DNA of 64,000 nt from Octadecabacter temperatus (GCF_001187845.1 NZ_CP012160.1:3169069-3233068), one strand, 5' to 3'; positions 53,008 through 61,844 are shown, numbered from the stretch's first letter. The notes: generated by a model not told the origin, from the sequence alone. Program-made: numbers and translations.

Positions 53008-53381
53008 TAGTGACCCCCTTTGGCGGCCAGGCCACGCATCATCGCAGTATTGATTTCAACGAGTGGCGCAACATCAGCTTCGCCCTTTAGAACCTTGCGA
53101 GAATGAAAAGACGTGAATTCAGCAAGGTAGAATATCCGTGCACGTAGGTCTTCAGAAAGCGCATTTTCATCATCAGCAACTTGCGACGCGAGGTGGGTCC
53201 AGACTGCACGATTGGCATGAACAGCCTCCGCGAAGGCTGGAAAGTTTGAGGCTTGTTGTTTGGCCGCATTTCTTAGGCGGCATGTGACTTCGCTGAACAA
53301 ATGATGTTCGGCGGAGCGACCTGTTTTTAAAGCGGACGTTTTGGGCGCGTAGGCGTGCTGGGCTTGTTCTGCGATGTTCAC
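53007..53381 (-). CDS. flaF: flagellin biosynthesis protein FlaF
   Basis: A 124-residue helical protein with the family pattern AEQAQHAYAPKTSALKTGRSAEHHLFSEVT (key part EHHLFSEVTCRL), then AVWTHLASQVAD and LRARIFYLAEFTSFHSRKVL near the C terminus. FlaF promotes flagellin secretion or translation and works opposite FlbT. The start is GTG at 53379-53381 with AAAGGAC upstream; an in-frame GTG at 53414 lies inside a hairpin and is less likely. It follows flagellin after a terminator, so it may depend on read-through or an own promoter. Confidence 0.85.
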   Translation of the reverse strand: MNIAEQAQHAYAPKTSALKTGRSAEHHLFSEVTCRLRNAAKQQASNFPAFAEAVHANRAVWTHLASQVADDENALSEDLRARIFYLAEFTSFHSRKVLKGEADVAPLVEINTAMMRGLAAKGGH

Positions 53382-53411
53382 GGCTGGTCCTTTCGGGACG
53401 AAAGTCGAAAT

Positions 53412-53430
53412 CACACAGCTTTGCTGTGTG
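53412..53430 (-). promoter_or_regulatory. hairpin in the flaF leader
   Basis: CACACAGC and GCTGTGTG form a perfect 8-bp stem with a three-base loop, 31 bases before the flaF start. A smaller stem TTTCG/CGAAA (53391-53403) follows. Neither has a T-run, so they are leader structures rather than terminators. Confidence 0.45.
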
Positions 53431-53433
53431 GTG

Positions 53434-53471
53434 AAAAAAGGTCAGAGGCGCTCTGATTAAGCGCCTCTGAC
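53434..53471 (-). terminator. rho-independent terminator after flagellin
   Basis: GTCAGAGGCGCT pairs perfectly with AGCGCCTCTGAC (12 bp, 53441-53452 with 53460-53471) around a 7-base loop, followed on the minus strand by CTTTTTTC. It begins 8 bases after the flagellin stop and would limit flaF-flbT expression from the strong flagellin transcript. Confidence 0.9.
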
Positions 53472-53479
53472 GTCTCAAC

Positions 53480-54751
53480 TTATCCGAACAGTGATAGGAT
53501 GGACTGTGGAGAAGAGTTAGCAATGGACAGGGATTGCACACCAAGTTGTTGCTGTACCTGAAGCGCCTGCAAACGAGCCGACGTTTCTTCCATGTCTGCA
53601 TCTACCATCGAGCCAATACCAGAAGTCAGGCTGTCAGACAGGCTGCTAATGAAGGCTGCTTGTGTTTCGAGTCGCCCTTCAACAGAACCGAATGAAGCTG
53701 CCGCATCGATTGCACCGTCAAGCATGTCCTCAATTTCAGAAAGGGCACCTGTTGCATTGTTAACAACATCAATGCTTTCCAGGCCAGCCAATGCGCCGGA
53801 CCCGCGTGAAACGCCGTACTCGATAGCGATGCCCGCTTCACTCGTGAGGTTCTCAACCGTCAAAGTACCAGCCGTTGTAAGATCGAAGGCGAAGTCGTCG
53901 GTCGATAGGCCTGCATTCTGAAGAGAGTCCTTGAGACCACTTGCGACAGACGCATCGGTATCACCCTCGCTAACGCGGTAGCTCCCCTGAATGTCGCCGA
54001 TTTTCATCTCAACAACGTCGCCGACAGCAAGACCATTCACAACAGTATCGTCAACACCAGCTGTTGAGGTTTTGAGTGCGCTGGATCCGCCGGCGGCACC
54101 GGACGTGTCTAAGAACGTAAACCCGGTGATGTCGACTTCATCGGCCCCACCGTTTGCGGCTAGCGTTGCAACACTTGCGCTACCTGTTCCGGTGCCAGCC
54201 GTGATATCCAAGCCGGCAGAAGTGGAAAGGTTTTGCGTGTCAACGCCAATGGTGCTTGCGGTAACCCCACCCGAGCTATCACGGTCAAGTGAGGACAGAA
54301 CATTGATCCCAGTGTTGCCGTTTGAGTTGGTCCCCGTGTTCGAACCGTCGACAAGGTTTTGTCCGTTGAATTGCGCAGCGCCAATGACGGATTTAATTTG
54401 GTCTGTCAGGGCGTTGATATCATCTTGAATAACAGAACGATCAACGTTTTCTTCTTGTGCGGCAACAATCTTACCTTTGATGTCCGTCAGAAGATCGGTC
54501 ACTGTTTCAGATGCATTCCGCGCGACAGCAACAGTAGACTCACCGAGGCTCAAACTATCGGAAATGGCTTTGAAGCCTTTAACGTCGCTTTCCATTGTTT
54601 TGGAGATAGACCAAACGGCCGCATTGTCTTTTGCAGACGCCACATCCTTACCGGTTGAGATCATCGACTGGGTATCGGAAAGGTCGTTGTTGATAGATTT
54701 GAGAGTTTGAAGCGCAACCATTGCGCTGTTGTTTGTCAGAATACTGGACAT
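53480..54751 (-). CDS. fliC: flagellin
   Basis: A 423-residue filament subunit. N-terminal D0/D1: SILTNNSAMVALQTLKSINN, then LSDTQSMISTGKDVASAKDNAAVWSI (key part MISTGKDVASAKDNAA); C-terminal D1/D0: EETSARLQALQVQQQLG, then SLSIANSSPQSILSLF. Between about residues 140 and 330 is a Gly/Ser/Thr/Asp-rich variable region, making it longer than the usual 270-290 residues of roseobacter flagellins. Thr and Ser richness leaves room for O-glycosylation. Control is likely post-transcriptional via FlaF/FlbT and transcriptional via the CtrA-like site upstream. Confidence 0.96.
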   Translation of the reverse strand: MSSILTNNSAMVALQTLKSINNDLSDTQSMISTGKDVASAKDNAAVWSISKTMESDVKGFKAISDSLSLGESTVAVARNASETVTDLLTDIKGKIVAAQEENVDRSVIQDDINALTDQIKSVIGAAQFNGQNLVDGSNTGTNSNGNTGINVLSSLDRDSSGGVTASTIGVDTQNLSTSAGLDITAGTGTGSASVATLAANGGADEVDITGFTFLDTSGAAGGSSALKTSTAGVDDTVVNGLAVGDVVEMKIGDIQGSYRVSEGDTDASVASGLKDSLQNAGLSTDDFAFDLTTAGTLTVENLTSEAGIAIEYGVSRGSGALAGLESIDVVNNATGALSEIEDMLDGAIDAAASFGSVEGRLETQAAFISSLSDSLTSGIGSMVDADMEETSARLQALQVQQQLGVQSLSIANSSPQSILSLFG

Positions 54752-54909
54752 ATTTTGGGTCCTACAATTTAGGGCGCGTTTTGCGCCAAGTTTTCAAGAA
54801 CCAACCCCATGTTTGTGAAGTTGGAAGGGACGCCATTCTGACGGATACCTGATCCAGTAAGGACCAGTGCCACCCATGTGGGGTGCACGGCCAACATGCG
54901 CATAACCAA

Positions 54910-54924
54910 CTAACGAGGCCTTAA
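54910..54924 (-). promoter_or_regulatory. candidate CtrA box upstream of flagellin
   Basis: On the minus strand TTAA-GGCCTCG-TTAG, one base from the CtrA consensus, lies 159 bases upstream of the flagellin start in the 210-base gap between flgN and flagellin. No sigma-54 or clear sigma-28 element was found in the gap. Confidence 0.45.
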
Positions 54925-54961
54925 CGCGTGAGGGCCATATTCACGGCCTTTGACGACAATT

Positions 54962-55294
54962 TTAATAACGTCGTTCCGTGCCATGTTCAGGTTGCGAAAT
55001 CTGCGTGGCTTTGCCTGAAGAGTCATAGCTTGAAAGTGTTGTGCGTGCTGCCCGTTGTTGGCGTAGCGTTGTAACGACAGCGGTCACTCCTTCATGCGCT
55101 GCCGCGAAGAGAGTGCTGTTGCGCGCCAAGGCAGTCGACAAAAGTTTCAGTTCGGCGGCGTTCGCGTCATCAAATTGTGTCGACAACGATTCCTTTTCTG
55201 CAACCAACGCGCCGACGGTGTCGAAGTCACCCTTCAACAGGGCAAGGTGCTCAATTTTTAATAAGCGTGCTAATTGATCTACGGCTTTCGTCAT
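54962..55294 (-). CDS. flgN: FlgN-like export chaperone
   Basis: A 110-residue helical protein. LLKIEHLALLKGDFDTVGALVAEKESLSTQF (key part LLKGDFDTVGALVAEKE) is the FlgN-type helical hairpin; the C terminus has a TLSSYDSSGKATQI turn of the kind found in alphaproteobacterial FlgN proteins. FlgN holds FlgK and FlgL before export. Its start overlaps the flgJ stop (ATGA). The assignment is by helical pattern and by gene order flgJ-flgN, so moderate. Confidence 0.72.
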   Translation of the reverse strand: MTKAVDQLARLLKIEHLALLKGDFDTVGALVAEKESLSTQFDDANAAELKLLSTALARNSTLFAAAHEGVTAVVTTLRQQRAARTTLSSYDSSGKATQISQPEHGTERRY

Positions 55295-55575
55295 TGGGAT
55301 CGCGCCATCATCGCGTCAAACATGGACTGTGCCAGCCCGATTCCCCCGGCTGCTGTCATCTGTTTTGCCTGCTCGTCTCGCATGAACGAGGCGAACTGAT
55401 CCTCACCCGCGCCACCGCCAAACGCCGATGGGGTCTCGCCAACACCCGCCGACTTCAACATTTCTGAAAGAAATGCGGCCTCTAATGACTGCGCAACCGT
55501 CATCAACTGGGCTTCCTGTGTCACTGGCGACGATGTTTGTGACGCAGAGGGCGCGTTTGTTTGCTGTAGTTCCAT
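55291..55575 (-). CDS. flgJ: rod-binding protein FlgJ, N-terminal domain only
   Basis: A 94-residue protein equal to the rod-capping half of FlgJ: AQSLEAAFLSEMLKSAGVGE and DQFASFMRDEQAKQMTAAGGIGLAQSMFD (key part DEQAKQMTAAGGIGLA). The peptidoglycan-hydrolase half of enterobacterial FlgJ is absent, as usual in alphaproteobacteria, which use a separate muramidase (not seen here). The ATG at 55575 has GGAG eight bases upstream; the in-frame extension to 55821 overlaps fliK and is dismissed. Divergent from fliK, with 110 bases between. Confidence 0.88.
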   Translation of the reverse strand: MELQQTNAPSASQTSSPVTQEAQLMTVAQSLEAAFLSEMLKSAGVGETPSAFGGGAGEDQFASFMRDEQAKQMTAAGGIGLAQSMFDAMMARSQ

Positions 55576-55685
55576 TCTGAAGCTCCGATGCTGACAATTT
55601 TTCGTATCATTATGAGCCAGCGGTAAAGATTGAGTAAGTTTCTGCGGACTAAAACGGTTTAAATCGCTCGCCTTCGGAGAAACCG

Positions 55686-57116
55686 ATGATTCAAATTGAT
55701 ACCAATTCACCTGAGTTAGGGCAGGTTGCGCCGCAGGGCTTGCGGGACAATCGTGCAGATTCAAACAGCGAAGGTTCGGCTGAGTTTGCTCAAATATGGT
55801 CGGAATATTCTGAGGAATCACACGATCTCGAAGTTGAGGATGCTGAGGCTTTACCTCTACCGCATCCCGTAGAATTTAGATTGTCTGAGTCGGAGAGAAT
55901 CCAAACAACCCAGCCCCCCGAAGATGGAGTACTTTCGTTACAAGCAAAGACGCAAAATGACCCAAGCACACCAAAGCATTCCGAAACGCTGCAAAAGCCA
56001 TCTGGAGGTTTAATATCGGAACTGGCTGGACCCGATGCCGTTGAAAGTCCTGAGGTCGGGGAGCAGTTTGTCGCGCCCCCCGTACGGAGCGAAACGGCGG
56101 GGGTGGCGACGCCAACGGCGAACCCGATCTATCCGTCCACACCGCCCCCGCACGCCGAAAAAACGGGAGTGAAATCAGTTGCACCCTTACAGTCGAACAT
56201 CGCGCCAGATTCATCAGCAACCGTTTCTGCGGACATGCCATTTGCCCGCGAAAATGGGACAAAATTTGAGCTGTTGAAACGAAACCTAGGAACCGATCAG
56301 GCATCGTTTCAGAAGATCGAGCATGACCAAAACAACAATGCGCGAACCCCAATTGAAAGTGCGATCAAACAAGCGGTTCAAGCCACCGAAACATCCGTAA
56401 AACCAAGAGGTCAGGTGACGACGTCAACACATACACCAACTGACCGCTTGCCAGCGCCAGACGCGAAGCAGGCTCCGCTTCAAACCGATGCAACTATACC
56501 AACTCCCGTCCCACCGCCTTCTCAGGAACGGTCCCTCGCGCCGCAATCCGTTGCAAAACCCAATCTGTCGATACCTTCAATGGAAACACCAAACGCACTC
56601 AATACAGAGCCATTGTTTCCTGTCTCGACTGGCATTCTGGAAACTGAGTTAACCTCGCCACAATCGCCACAATCGCCGCAAGTCAACGCGGCAAATGTTT
56701 CTACAGCCACAACCTCCACGTCGCAATCGATCGCTTCGCACGTCGCCTCGCAAGTCGCAGCGACTATTGTCCAGTCATCCAATTCTACAACTGAGATCCT
56801 CCTCAACCCCGAAGAGCTTGGACGCGTCCGCATTTCCCTCACGAACGGTGAGGCTGGCATGACCGTGAACATTCTCTCGGAACGTCCTGAAACGACGGAT
56901 TTGATGCGCCGCAACATCGAACATCTCGCGCGGGAGCTGCGGGAAATGGGATACGAAAACCCCAGCTTCACTTTCGGCGAGCAGCCATCGGGATCAAACG
57001 GCACGTGGAATGATGAACATCAAGAACCGGCCCCTGAAAACCCAAACGATACATCAAAACCGCCCGTTCCCAGCATGCGCGTTACGCTAACCGGCGGCCT
57101 CGACCTCAAATTGTAA
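55686..57116 (+). CDS. fliK: flagellar hook-length control protein FliK
   Basis: A 476-residue molecular ruler. The first 350 residues are Pro/Thr/Ser/Gln-rich and disordered, including a triplicated SPQ unit. The C-terminal domain (about 365-440) matches the Flg_hook family: EILLNPEELGRVRISLTNGE, then MTVNILSERPETTDLMRRNIEHLARELREMGY (key part LMRRNIEHLARELREMG), which contacts FlhB to change export specificity. It is followed 14 bases later by flgD, the hook cap gene, a common pair. Confidence 0.9.
   Translation: MIQIDTNSPELGQVAPQGLRDNRADSNSEGSAEFAQIWSEYSEESHDLEVEDAEALPLPHPVEFRLSESERIQTTQPPEDGVLSLQAKTQNDPSTPKHSETLQKPSGGLISELAGPDAVESPEVGEQFVAPPVRSETAGVATPTANPIYPSTPPPHAEKTGVKSVAPLQSNIAPDSSATVSADMPFARENGTKFELLKRNLGTDQASFQKIEHDQNNNARTPIESAIKQAVQATETSVKPRGQVTTSTHTPTDRLPAPDAKQAPLQTDATIPTPVPPPSQERSLAPQSVAKPNLSIPSMETPNALNTEPLFPVSTGILETELTSPQSPQSPQVNAANVSTATTSTSQSIASHVASQVAATIVQSSNSTTEILLNPEELGRVRISLTNGEAGMTVNILSERPETTDLMRRNIEHLARELREMGYENPSFTFGEQPSGSNGTWNDEHQEPAPENPNDTSKPPVPSMRVTLTGGLDLKL
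56655..56681 (+). repeat. 9-bp tandem repeat inside fliK
   Basis: Three in-frame copies of TCGCCACAA (the third has one change, TCGCCGCAA) encode Ser-Pro-Gln three times in the disordered ruler part of FliK. Copy-number change would alter length without a frameshift. Confidence 0.8.
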
Positions 57117-57130
57117 CGAAAGATACACCA

Positions 57131-57787
57131 ATGGAAATCACCCAGACCACGACGACGGCGTCAACGATCACACCTCAAACGGAAACATCTGAGGCTGTTC
57201 TCAGTTCTGACTTTGAGACCTTTCTAAAGATGCTCACGGTTCAGATGGAAAATCAGGACCCTCTCAATCCGACAGATTCGTCCGAATACGCCCAGCAACT
57301 CGCCACGTTTTCCGGCGTCGAACAAGCTGTCCTGACCAACGATTTGCTCTCATCTTTAATGGTTCAAATGACGTCAACGGGCATGGCCCAAATGGCGGAT
57401 TGGGTTGGTAAAGAAGCCCGCGCTGCCGTTCCAGGTCAGTTTGATGGAAGCCCAATTACAATCGCACCGAACCCAGCAGCTATCGCGGACACAGTGGAAC
57501 TTGTGGTGTTTGACGCCGACGGAAATGAAGTTCAGCGCAGCGAAATTCCAAAGTCGACCGATCCAATTGAATGGGCCGGAACCGATACAGACGGAACGCC
57601 GTTCCCGTCCGGCGTTTACCAGTTCCAAGTCGTCAGCTCATCAAACGGCGAAGTCGTCTTGTCAGAAACAGCGGATATCTACGCCCGCGTCCAAGAAGTT
57701 CAGAGCGAGAACGGCAGTTCGGTGCTCGTGCTCGAAGGCGGGATTTCAGTACTGGCTTCAGACGTCAGCGCGCTGCGCGAAAGCTAG
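57131..57787 (+). CDS. flgD: flagellar hook cap protein FlgD
   Basis: A 218-residue hook scaffolding protein. The N-terminal export/FlgE-binding motif DFETFLKMLTVQMENQDPLNPTDSSEYAQQLATFSGVEQ (key parts FLKMLTVQMENQDPLNP and FSGVEQ) is diagnostic, and the FlgD Ig-like fold follows (VELVVFDADGNEVQRSEI and GVYQFQVVSS). It caps the growing hook and is later replaced by FlgK. It abuts the leftward ubiB gene after one base, ending the flagellar cluster. Confidence 0.95.
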   Translation: MEITQTTTTASTITPQTETSEAVLSSDFETFLKMLTVQMENQDPLNPTDSSEYAQQLATFSGVEQAVLTNDLLSSLMVQMTSTGMAQMADWVGKEARAAVPGQFDGSPITIAPNPAAIADTVELVVFDADGNEVQRSEIPKSTDPIEWAGTDTDGTPFPSGVYQFQVVSSSNGEVVLSETADIYARVQEVQSENGSSVLVLEGGISVLASDVSALRES

Positions 57788-57788
57788 A

Positions 57789-59321
57789 TTAGCTAAACGC
57801 CGAAATCGCAAATACAGCCGCCGTCGCAATCCCTGCGCCCAACAGTGCCCACGCGATCGCGGCCCAATTACTGCGCCGTGGTGGGGTGGGTGGTTCTTCG
57901 CCCATCCGTATCAACGCGGCCTCGGCGAGGGCGGGCAACCGTGGGCCAAATCGCGCCAGAACCCGCGCGGTTTTCACCAAGTCTTTGGTCATTGCGCGCG
58001 GGCCGATGCTGTCCTTGATATAGCTCTCAACGACAGGCTTTGCGGCATCCCAAATGTTCATCCGGTGATCGAACGTGCGCGCGACACCTTCGACAACAAC
58101 CATCGTCCGTTGCAGCAAGATCAGCTCGGTGCGGGTTTCCATTCCGAAACGCTCGGTCACTTCAAACAAATACGACAGCAGTTTCGCCATCGAAATTTGT
58201 TCGGCATTCATCCCGAAAATAGGTTCCCCAACAGCCCGTAACGCTCGTGCAAATTCGTTTACGTCACGATCGGCAGGCACATAGCCGGCCTCAAAATGCA
58301 CTTCGGCAACGCGGTTATAATCGCGCCGGATAAAGCCAAACAAAATCTCGGCGTAAACACGGCGCGTGTACTCATCCAAATGCCCCATGATCCCAAAATC
58401 ATAGGCGATGATATCCCCATTCGGCGCGATCTTTAGGTTGCCGTGGTGCATGTCCGCGTGGAAAAATCCGTCCCGCAATGCATGGTTCAAGAACAGCTGC
58501 AAAACACGTTGCGACAGTTCAGTCAGATCATGCCCAGCGGCCGCAATCGCGTCAACGTCAGCGGCATTAATGCCCTCTGCCCAATCCAACGTCATGACGC
58601 GACGTGCCGACAAATTCCAACGGACACGCGGCAGCGCAAAGCCCTCGTCGTTCTCGGTGTTGTCTGCAAATTCGGACGCGGATGCGCTTTCCATCCGCAG
58701 GTCCAATTCACTGACAACAACACCTTCGAAATGTTCGATCACGTCCAATGGCTTCAATCGACGGGCCGAAGGCGACAAAGTATTAAACACCGAAGCCGCC
58801 AAATAGAACGCGTCCAGATCTTTCTGGAACGCCTTTTCAATGCCCGGTCGTAAAACTTTTACGGCAACATATTCACCGTCTGATACCAACCGCGCTTTGT
58901 GCACTTGTGCGATGGATGCCGCAGCAACTGGTTCGGAAAACTCGCTAAAGACTGAATCTACGGTTACGCCAAGTTCCTTTTCAACTTCCGCTTTGGCAAC
59001 CTCAACAGGGAACGGTGGCAACTTGTCCTGCAGAACACGTAACTGCACAGCCAATTCCGACCCAACAACATCGGGTCGCGTGGATAAAACCTGCCCGAAT
59101 TTAATGTAGGCAGGACCCAGCGCCTGCAATGCTCGCGTGACGGGCGGTTGCTCAACGTCGCCCTTCAGACCCAGCCATTGAAATGGCCATGCCAAGCCCC
59201 GAACAGCAACGCGCATCATTCGTGGCGCTTCCGCAGCATCCAGAATGATCTTCATCGCGCCAGTACGCTCCAGCGTCGCGCCAGTTCGGATTAGCCGCCA
59301 GATGTTATGTGGGCCACGCAT
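57789..59321 (-). CDS. ubiB: ubiquinone biosynthesis kinase-like protein UbiB
   Basis: A 510-residue atypical kinase/ATPase of the ABC1/ADCK family needed for ubiquinone synthesis. The KxGQ motif reads YIKFGQVLSTRPD, the Ala-rich loop AAASIAQVH, and the catalytic loop HADMHHGN with DFGIMG. The last about 25 residues are hydrophobic (WALLGAGIATAAVFAISAF), a membrane anchor. The ATG at 59321 begins MRGPHNIWRLIRTG, the usual start; 13 more in-frame codons lie upstream. It is one base downstream of ubiE. Confidence 0.94.
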   Translation of the reverse strand: MRGPHNIWRLIRTGATLERTGAMKIILDAAEAPRMMRVAVRGLAWPFQWLGLKGDVEQPPVTRALQALGPAYIKFGQVLSTRPDVVGSELAVQLRVLQDKLPPFPVEVAKAEVEKELGVTVDSVFSEFSEPVAAASIAQVHKARLVSDGEYVAVKVLRPGIEKAFQKDLDAFYLAASVFNTLSPSARRLKPLDVIEHFEGVVVSELDLRMESASASEFADNTENDEGFALPRVRWNLSARRVMTLDWAEGINAADVDAIAAAGHDLTELSQRVLQLFLNHALRDGFFHADMHHGNLKIAPNGDIIAYDFGIMGHLDEYTRRVYAEILFGFIRRDYNRVAEVHFEAGYVPADRDVNEFARALRAVGEPIFGMNAEQISMAKLLSYLFEVTERFGMETRTELILLQRTMVVVEGVARTFDHRMNIWDAAKPVVESYIKDSIGPRAMTKDLVKTARVLARFGPRLPALAEAALIRMGEEPPTPPRRSNWAAIAWALLGAGIATAAVFAISAFS

Positions 59322-59322
59322 T

Positions 59323-60069
59323 TTACAACTTCCATCCGGAATGCAGACACGCGATCCCAAGGCTTAGATTGCGGTACTTTGAATTGTCGAACCCAGCATC
59401 CTTCACCATCTCAAGGAACGTATCCTGATCTGGGAACTTGCGGATCGACTCGACCAAATACTGATAACTATCGCGGTCGCCTGTAATGACTTTGCCCATC
59501 ACCGGAATCGCGTTGAACGAATAGACGTCATACATCTTCTGAAGCATGTCATTTGGAATTCGGTTGAACTCCAGAACCATCAAACGGCCACCTGGCTTCA
59601 GCACACGATACGCTTCGTTCAGCGCCTCTTGCGGTCGCGTGACGTTTCGGATGCCAAAGCTGATCGTGTAGACATCAAACGTGTTATCCTCGAACGGCAG
59701 CGCCATCGCGTCCCCAACAACCCAATCAAGCGAACTGTCCAGCTGCGCAGCCTCAGCGCGTTTGCGCCCTTCAATCAACATCGGCTCGGTCAGGTCCAAA
59801 ACAGTGGCATGGCCAACCTTGGCGCGCTTTAGAAAACGAAACGAAACGTCGCCAGTACCACCCGCAACATCGAGCAGCTTTTGTCCCTCGCGCGGCGCCA
59901 ACCAATCCATCATTGCATCCTTCCAGATACGGTGGATACCAAGGCTCATGGCGTCGTTCATCACGTCATATTTGCTGGCAACACTGGAAAACACACCCTG
60001 AACAAGGCCCGCTTTGTCGCCTTCAGCTACTGTTTCAAATCCGAAATGAGTCGTCTGTTCGTTAGTCAT
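59323..60069 (-). CDS. ubiE: ubiquinone/menaquinone C-methyltransferase UbiE
   Basis: A 248-residue SAM-dependent methyltransferase that adds the C-methyl group in ubiquinone synthesis. Motifs: [19 protein letters not shown] (family start), [16 protein letters not shown] (SAM motif I), [33 protein letters not shown] (key part [14 protein letters not shown]) and the conserved C-terminal region around [12 protein letters not shown]. The ATG at 60069 gives the normal length; an in-frame extension to 60126 runs toward the mutM promoter region. Operon ubiE-ubiB; divergent from mutM with an 84-base gap. Confidence 0.96.
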   Translation of the reverse strand: MTNEQTTHFGFETVAEGDKAGLVQGVFSSVASKYDVMNDAMSLGIHRIWKDAMMDWLAPREGQKLLDVAGGTGDVSFRFLKRAKVGHATVLDLTEPMLIEGRKRAEAAQLDSSLDWVVGDAMALPFEDNTFDVYTISFGIRNVTRPQEALNEAYRVLKPGGRLMVLEFNRIPNDMLQKMYDVYSFNAIPVMGKVITGDRDSYQYLVESIRKFPDQDTFLEMVKDAGFDNSKYRNLSLGIACLHSGWKL

Positions 60070-60153
60070 ATCAAGGCACCTTGCACAGCTTACCATGCAG
60101 ATATAGCGTCCAACCTTCAGATACAAATGGCCAAATCATCGCGGTGTGTGCAG

Positions 60154-61005
60154 ATGCCTGAATTACCAGAAGTCGAAACCGTCCGACGCGGCCTAGCGCC
60201 GTCAATGGAAGGGCAGGTCATTACCCGTGCCGACGTGAACCGCCCCGATCTACGTTGGCCCTTTCCTGAAAATATGGCCGCAAGGTTAACCGGCGCCAAG
60301 GTCACCGCGTTGCGGCGGCGGTCTAAATACATCCTTGTGGACCTCGACACGGGCGAAACCCTTATTATCCATCTTGGCATGTCCGGCCGTATGACAGTGT
60401 CTGGTGATCCGCTCGGTCAATTCCACCATGACCATCCTGCACCCGCTAAGCACGATCATGTCGTCTTTCACATGGGCAACGGTGCGCGTGTAACCTTTAA
60501 CGATGCACGGCGTTTTGGCGCGATGGACCTTGGGGACACCGCCCAATTGGGTGATCATTGGCTGATCAAACCAATCGGTCCCGAACCTTTGGGTAACGAT
60601 TTCAACGAAACCTACCTCGCCAACACCCTTTCAACGCGCAATACGCCCATCAAAACCGCACTACTGGATCAGCATGTCGTGGCAGGCCTTGGCAATATCT
60701 ATGTCTGCGAAGTTCTATATCGCGCACGCATCAATCCGACTCGCAAAGCAAAAGACCTGTCTAAAAAGCGCGTTGCGTCCCTCGTGCCGATCATCCGTGA
60801 CGTTCTGTCCGAAGCAATTGCAGCAGGGGGATCATCCCTTAAGGACTATCGCCAAGCAGACGGCGAATTGGGCTATTTTCAACATGGTTTTCAGGCCTAT
60901 GACCGTGAAAACGACCCGTGCCAAACACCCGAATGTGGTGGCACTATCGTTCGCATAACCCAATCGGGACGTTCGACTTTCTACTGTCCAAAGTGTCAAA
61001 GATAG
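60154..61005 (+). CDS. mutM: formamidopyrimidine-DNA glycosylase
   Basis: A 283-residue bifunctional DNA glycosylase/AP lyase that removes 8-oxoguanine and Fapy bases. After Met removal Pro2 ([10 protein letters not shown]) is the catalytic amine; Lys57-type residue lies in [11 protein letters not shown], and the C-terminal zinc finger has Cys pairs in CQTPECGG and YCPKCQR. The ATG at 60154 is fixed by the need for Pro at position 2, although in-frame starts lie further upstream. It diverges from ubiE and is followed by an enoyl-CoA hydratase gene. Confidence 0.96.
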   Translation: MPELPEVETVRRGLAPSMEGQVITRADVNRPDLRWPFPENMAARLTGAKVTALRRRSKYILVDLDTGETLIIHLGMSGRMTVSGDPLGQFHHDHPAPAKHDHVVFHMGNGARVTFNDARRFGAMDLGDTAQLGDHWLIKPIGPEPLGNDFNETYLANTLSTRNTPIKTALLDQHVVAGLGNIYVCEVLYRARINPTRKAKDLSKKRVASLVPIIRDVLSEAIAAGGSSLKDYRQADGELGYFQHGFQAYDRENDPCQTPECGGTIVRITQSGRSTFYCPKCQR

Positions 61006-61066
61006 CTTGATTGCGCGCGTGGCTTTGATAAGCCTGAGCGTTCATGAACAAGCGGAGCTCATCCAA

Positions 61067-61843
61067 ATGGCCTATGAAACCATCATTGTCGAAATCGCGG
61101 ACGACGTCGCGCTTATCACTCTTAATCGCCCAGATGCCCTCAATGCGTTGAATTCCCAACTTTTGGGTGAGCTCGCGAGCGCAGTTGAAGAGGCCGATGC
61201 GTCCGACAAAGTGCGCTGCATTGTTCTAACGGGTTCGGAAAAAGCCTTCGCAGCGGGTGCCGACATTAAGGAAATGGCCGACAAGTCCTTTGTCGATATG
61301 TACCGCGATAACTTTTTTGGCGTGGAAGCGGACCGCTTTCTACGTGTTCGCAAACCTATCATCGCCGCCGTTTCTGGCTACGCGCTGGGCGGCGGATGTG
61401 AGCTGGCAATGATGTGTGATTTCATTATCGCGGCAGACACCGCAAAGTTCGGCCAGCCAGAAATCAACCTCGGCGTTATCGCTGGAATCGGCGGCACACA
61501 GCGCCTCACGCGCTATGTGGGCAAATCCAAATCAATGGACATGCACCTAACAGGCCGCTTCATGAACGCTGAAGAGGCTGAAGAATCCGGCCTCGTGAGC
61601 CGCGTGGTCGCCCCGAAAAAGCTCAAAGATGAAGCAATGGCTGCGGCCCAAAAGATTGCTGAAAAATCCTTGCTCGCGACGATGGCTGTTAAAGACACGG
61701 TCAACCGCGCCTATGAAACGACTTTGGCTGAGGGCATCAACTACGAACGCCGCATGTTCCAAGCCTTGTTCGCCACTGAAGATCAGGCCGAAGGCATGGC
61801 ATCTTACGTTGAAAAGCGAGAGCCGCAATTCCGCGACAAGTAA
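61067..61843 (+). CDS. enoyl-CoA hydratase
   Basis: A 258-residue crotonase that hydrates trans-2-enoyl-CoA in fatty-acid breakdown. The acyl-CoA oxyanion hole is in [12 protein letters not shown] and [16 protein letters not shown]; the two catalytic glutamates lie in GGGCELAM and [10 protein letters not shown]. The ATG at 61067 has CGGAG upstream; the in-frame start at 61007 would add 20 residues. This gene commonly sits between mutM and rpsT in the group, so it may be a housekeeping crotonase. It ends one base before the convergent SHMT-like gene. Confidence 0.92.
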   Translation: MAYETIIVEIADDVALITLNRPDALNALNSQLLGELASAVEEADASDKVRCIVLTGSEKAFAAGADIKEMADKSFVDMYRDNFFGVEADRFLRVRKPIIAAVSGYALGGGCELAMMCDFIIAADTAKFGQPEINLGVIAGIGGTQRLTRYVGKSKSMDMHLTGRFMNAEEAEESGLVSRVVAPKKLKDEAMAAAQKIAEKSLLATMAVKDTVNRAYETTLAEGINYERRMFQALFATEDQAEGMASYVEKREPQFRDK

Positions 61844-61844
61844 C

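Noticed and set aside
54752..54961. Sigma-54 promoter before flagellin
   Set aside because: TGGCAC occurs on the minus strand but is not followed at the right spacing by TTGC.
55655..55672. CtrA box between flgJ and fliK (CTAAAACGGTTTAA)
   Set aside because: The half sites are spaced by six, not seven, bases, so it does not fit the consensus.
57405..58241. A 278-codon rightward open frame across the end of flgD and ubiB
   Set aside because: Overlaps flgD in another frame and ubiB antisense; its composition (Arg, Gln, Pro rich) is that of a shadow frame.
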